DNA from: Ralstonia pickettii | GTDB lineage: Bacteria > Pseudomonadota > Gammaproteobacteria > Burkholderiales > Burkholderiaceae | Assembly (NCBI RefSeq): GCF_000607165.1 | Contig: NZ_JFZG01000003.1 | Span: 124,001 to 188,000, forward strand | DNA: 64,000 bases | Direction: 5' to 3' | Part shown: piece after piece, positions 61,965 through 64,000 of the stretch | How the letters are laid out: the number at the start of each line of letters is the position of its first letter | Position numbering within the stretch: the first letter of the stretch is position 1 | Translations under genes and position numbers: made by a program | The notes under the pieces: generated by a model | The model's input: the letters and a program-made list of their open reading frames with translations, nothing else | Database searches by the model: none | What the model was told of the DNA's origin: nothing

Positions 61965-63197
61965 CTAATCCGATTCTGATCGTTGCCTGAACGGCGAGCG
62001 GTCTGTCAGTTCATCCAAATACGCTTCCATGCCGGCCGTCTCGCGGTCGAGGAACCTGCCGACTGCATCGGCAAACGCCGGGTGCGCCAGCCAGTGTGCC
62101 GATAGCGTCGCCACCGGCTCGAAGCCGCGCGCCATCTTATGTTCGCCTTGCGCGCCACCTTCGAACGTGCGGATGCCGTGCGTGATGCAGTACGTCAGCG
62201 GCTGGTAATACGCCGTCTCAAAGTGCAGGCAGGGGTGATGTTCGATCGCACCCCAGTAGCGGCCGTACATGACGGACGCTTCGGGCCGTGTGTCGACCAC
62301 CAGCAGCGCGCTGGCGATGTCGTTGCCGTCGCGCGAGGCGACCACCAGCAGGAGGTTTTCTGGCATCGTCTGGCCGATCTGGCGGAAGAACTCCAGGTTC
62401 AGATACGGCGACGAGTGATGTTCGCGGTAGGTGGTGCGATAGCAGCGGTGGAAGAAGCGCCAGTCGGCGTCTGTTGCCGCTGCGCCGGGCACATGGCGGA
62501 ACGTAATGCCGGCGTCGTGCACGCGGCGGCGCTCGGCGCGGATATTCTTGCGCTTCTTTTGTTCCAGCGCGGCCAGAAAGTCGTCGAAGCTGGCAAAGCC
62601 CGGATTGCACCAGTGGAATTGCACCCCTTGCCGCAGCAGCATGCCGGCCGCACGCATTTGCTCGGCCTCGCCGGCGGTGGGAAAGAGCACATGCAGCGAT
62701 GACAACTCGCTCTGCCGCGCAACCGCCAGCAACGTGTCGAGCAGCGCCGCGCGGGCAGCCGCATCCCGCGCCAGCAAGCGCGCGCCCTGGACTGGCGTAA
62801 ACGGCACGGCGGACAGCCATTTCGGGTAGTACTCCAGCCCATGCTGCGCATACGCATTGGCCCACGCCCAGTCGAAGACGTACTCGCCATAGGAGTGGCC
62901 CTTCACATACAGCGGTACGGCCGCAGCGAGCACTTCGCCATCGGGGCCGTCTTCCCACAGCGTCAGGTATTGCGGCGACCAGCCGGTGTCGGGCGATGCG
63001 CTGCCGCTCTCATGCAGGGCGTGCAGGAAATCGAAACGCAGGAAGGGCGTTGCCTCGGGCTGCAGGGCGAGCAGGGCGTCCCACGCATCGCGGCCAATGT
63101 CACGCAGATCGGTCACAAGTCGCATGCGATAATTGGCTAATTCGTGCCGCGAACCAGCGCGCGCTTGGGGCTCGGGAAAAAGGGGGCGAGAGGTCAT
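61965..63197 (-). CDS. GNAT/FemAB-like acyltransferase family protein (DUF482-like)
   Basis: A 410-residue protein of the peptidogalycan biosynthesis/DUF482 type (PF04339), a GNAT-like fold related to FemAB. Landmarks: WDALLALQPEATPFLRFDFLHALHESGS, VPLYVKGHSYGEYVFDWAWANAYAQHGLEYYPK, FEQKKRKNIRAERRR, FHRCYRTTYREHHSSPYLNLEFF and HPCLHFETAYYQPLTYCITHGIRTFEGGAQGEHKMARGF. The last segment is the most conserved. The substrate is unknown; a role in acylation of a cell-envelope or phospholipid-like compound is only suggested by the family. Starts at 63197 (ATG) or 63125 (ATG, MRLVTDL) are both possible. Confidence 0.83.
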   Translation of the reverse strand: MTSRPLFPEPQARAGSRHELANYRMRLVTDLRDIGRDAWDALLALQPEATPFLRFDFLHALHESGSASPDTGWSPQYLTLWEDGPDGEVLAAAVPLYVKGHSYGEYVFDWAWANAYAQHGLEYYPKWLSAVPFTPVQGARLLARDAAARAALLDTLLAVARQSELSSLHVLFPTAGEAEQMRAAGMLLRQGVQFHWCNPGFASFDDFLAALEQKKRKNIRAERRRVHDAGITFRHVPGAAATDADWRFFHRCYRTTYREHHSSPYLNLEFFRQIGQTMPENLLLVVASRDGNDIASALLVVDTRPEASVMYGRYWGAIEHHPCLHFETAYYQPLTYCITHGIRTFEGGAQGEHKMARGFEPVATLSAHWLAHPAFADAVGRFLDRETAGMEAYLDELTDRSPFRQRSESD

Positions 63198-63252
63198 GCC
63201 GCCGATTCTAATTCCAGCTTCGAATGCCGCGCTTGCAATCCACATTGCCCCC

Positions 63253-64000
63253 ATGACCGTCTCTGTCGCTCTCGCCCAGATCAACTGCACCGTCGGCGAT
63301 TTCGCCGGCAATGCTGCCCGCATCGTCGCCGCCGCGCGCGAAGCGCACCAGGCTGGTGCGCGCGTTCTGCTCACGCCGGAACTGTCGCTCACGGGCTATC
63401 CGCCCGAAGACCTGCTGCTGCGCCCGGCCTTCATTGATGCCAGCGCGCGCGCGCTTGACGCGCTTATCGCCGAACTGGCGGCCTTCCCGGGTTTGCACGT
63501 GTTGATCGGGCACCCGCAACTCTCGGTGGAAGCCCCGGCCCCCGGCCTGTTGCCCAAGCCCACGAACAGCGCCACAGTGGCCGCGGACGGCCGCGTGGTC
63601 GGCCGGTACAACAAGCTGGAATTGCCCAACAACGAGGTTTTTGACGAGAAGCGCTACTTCCAGCCCGGCACCGAGCCCTTTGTGTTCGAAGTGGACGGCA
63701 CGCGCTTCGGCGTCGTCATCTGTGAAGACGCCTGGTATGCCACGGCCACGGCCTATGCCAAGGCTGCCGGTGCGCAGGTTGTGCTGATCCCCAACGCCTC
63801 GCCGTATCACCTCGACAAGGAAGACCTGCGCGAGCGGATCATCGGTGACCGCGTAAAGGAATCGGGCTTGCCGCATGTGTATGCGAACCTGGTCGGCGGG
63901 CAAGATGAGCTCGTCTTCGATGGCGGCTCGTTCGTGCTCGACGCCGAAGGCAACGTCGTCGTGAGGATGGGGCAGTTTGTGGAGGGCGTCGGCTACGCGC
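63253..64000 (+). CDS. nadE: Glutamine-dependent NAD+ synthetase, truncated by window edge
   Basis: The first 249 codons are visible: the N-terminal nitrilase-like amidase domain that frees ammonia from glutamine. Landmarks: MTVSVALAQINCTVGDFAGNAARI, LTPELSLTGYPPEDLLLRPAF (catalytic Glu), RYNKLELPNNEVFDEKRYFQPG (catalytic Lys), FGVVICEDAWY (catalytic Cys, near residue 157) and RVKESGLPHVYANLVGGQDELVFDGGSF. The C-terminal NadE synthetase domain lies beyond the right edge. It catalyses the last step of NAD synthesis. Confidence 0.95.
   Translation, partial: MTVSVALAQINCTVGDFAGNAARIVAAAREAHQAGARVLLTPELSLTGYPPEDLLLRPAFIDASARALDALIAELAAFPGLHVLIGHPQLSVEAPAPGLLPKPTNSATVAADGRVVGRYNKLELPNNEVFDEKRYFQPGTEPFVFEVDGTRFGVVICEDAWYATATAYAKAAGAQVVLIPNASPYHLDKEDLRERIIGDRVKESGLPHVYANLVGGQDELVFDGGSFVLDAEGNVVVRMGQFVEGVGYA

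Overview
The window looks like core chromosome of a Ralstonia-type betaproteobacterium. This is inferred from the high GC content, the gene order zapA-6S RNA-EVE, DUF3460-scpA-panC and hemC-hemD/X-hemY, and the protein sequences; the species cannot be fixed from sequence alone. I see no tRNA, rRNA, CRISPR array, insertion sequence, integrase or prophage gene. Nearly all DNA is coding, with many 1-4 bp stop/start overlaps. I found no clearly novel multi-gene system. The best leads are small ones: a lipoprotein with two BamE-like repeats next to tamAB, several tiny unexplained proteins inside a formate dehydrogenase locus, and apparently leaderless divergent cobalamin genes.

Layout. 1-2200: the 3' part of the window's first unit, all on the minus strand: a ZapB-like coiled coil, zapA, 6S RNA with a strong terminator, an EVE-domain protein and a truncated SIMPL-domain protein. 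2375-14590: a cobalamin locus. A cobalamin riboswitch precedes btuB-btuC-btuD-cobO-cobT-cobS-cobC on the plus strand. btuF-cobD-cbiB-cobP lie convergently on the minus strand, and cobQ diverges from cobP. Together they import corrinoids, adenosylate them, attach the aminopropanol arm and the lower ligand, and finish the cofactor. No corrin-ring genes are present here. 14673-17390: an orphan ParA-like ATPase, then panC, scpA and a DUF3460 gene on the minus strand.

17624-24121: tamA and tamB (outer-membrane protein/autotransporter assembly), a two-repeat SmpA/OmlA-type lipoprotein, and a long intergenic inverted repeat. 24142-28443: metG, a glycine-zipper OmpA-family lipoprotein, and the Fe-S carrier apbC. 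28453-40132: a formate dehydrogenase locus: DUF3305, DUF3306, a large polyferredoxin, a TorD-like chaperone, a mini-Tat protein, the catalytic, Fe-S and cytochrome b subunits, two small exported proteins, a lipoprotein Cu/Zn superoxide dismutase, and fdhD.

40329-47016: dcd, a basic amino acid decarboxylase, argH (minus), an ECF sigma/anti-sigma pair (minus) and a divergent ferritin-like exported protein with an ECF-type promoter candidate. 47049-52495: a LysR regulator divergent from a DHA2-type MFS exporter, then ppc. 52604-56970: the haem genes hemC, a hemD-hemX fusion and hemY. 57017-60708: a minus-strand catabolic-looking unit of aldehyde dehydrogenase, short-chain dehydrogenase and an ACS-family MFS transporter. 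60878-64000: inorganic pyrophosphatase, a tiny exported protein, a GNAT/FemAB-like acyltransferase and the 5' part of glutamine-dependent NAD synthetase, cut by the right edge.
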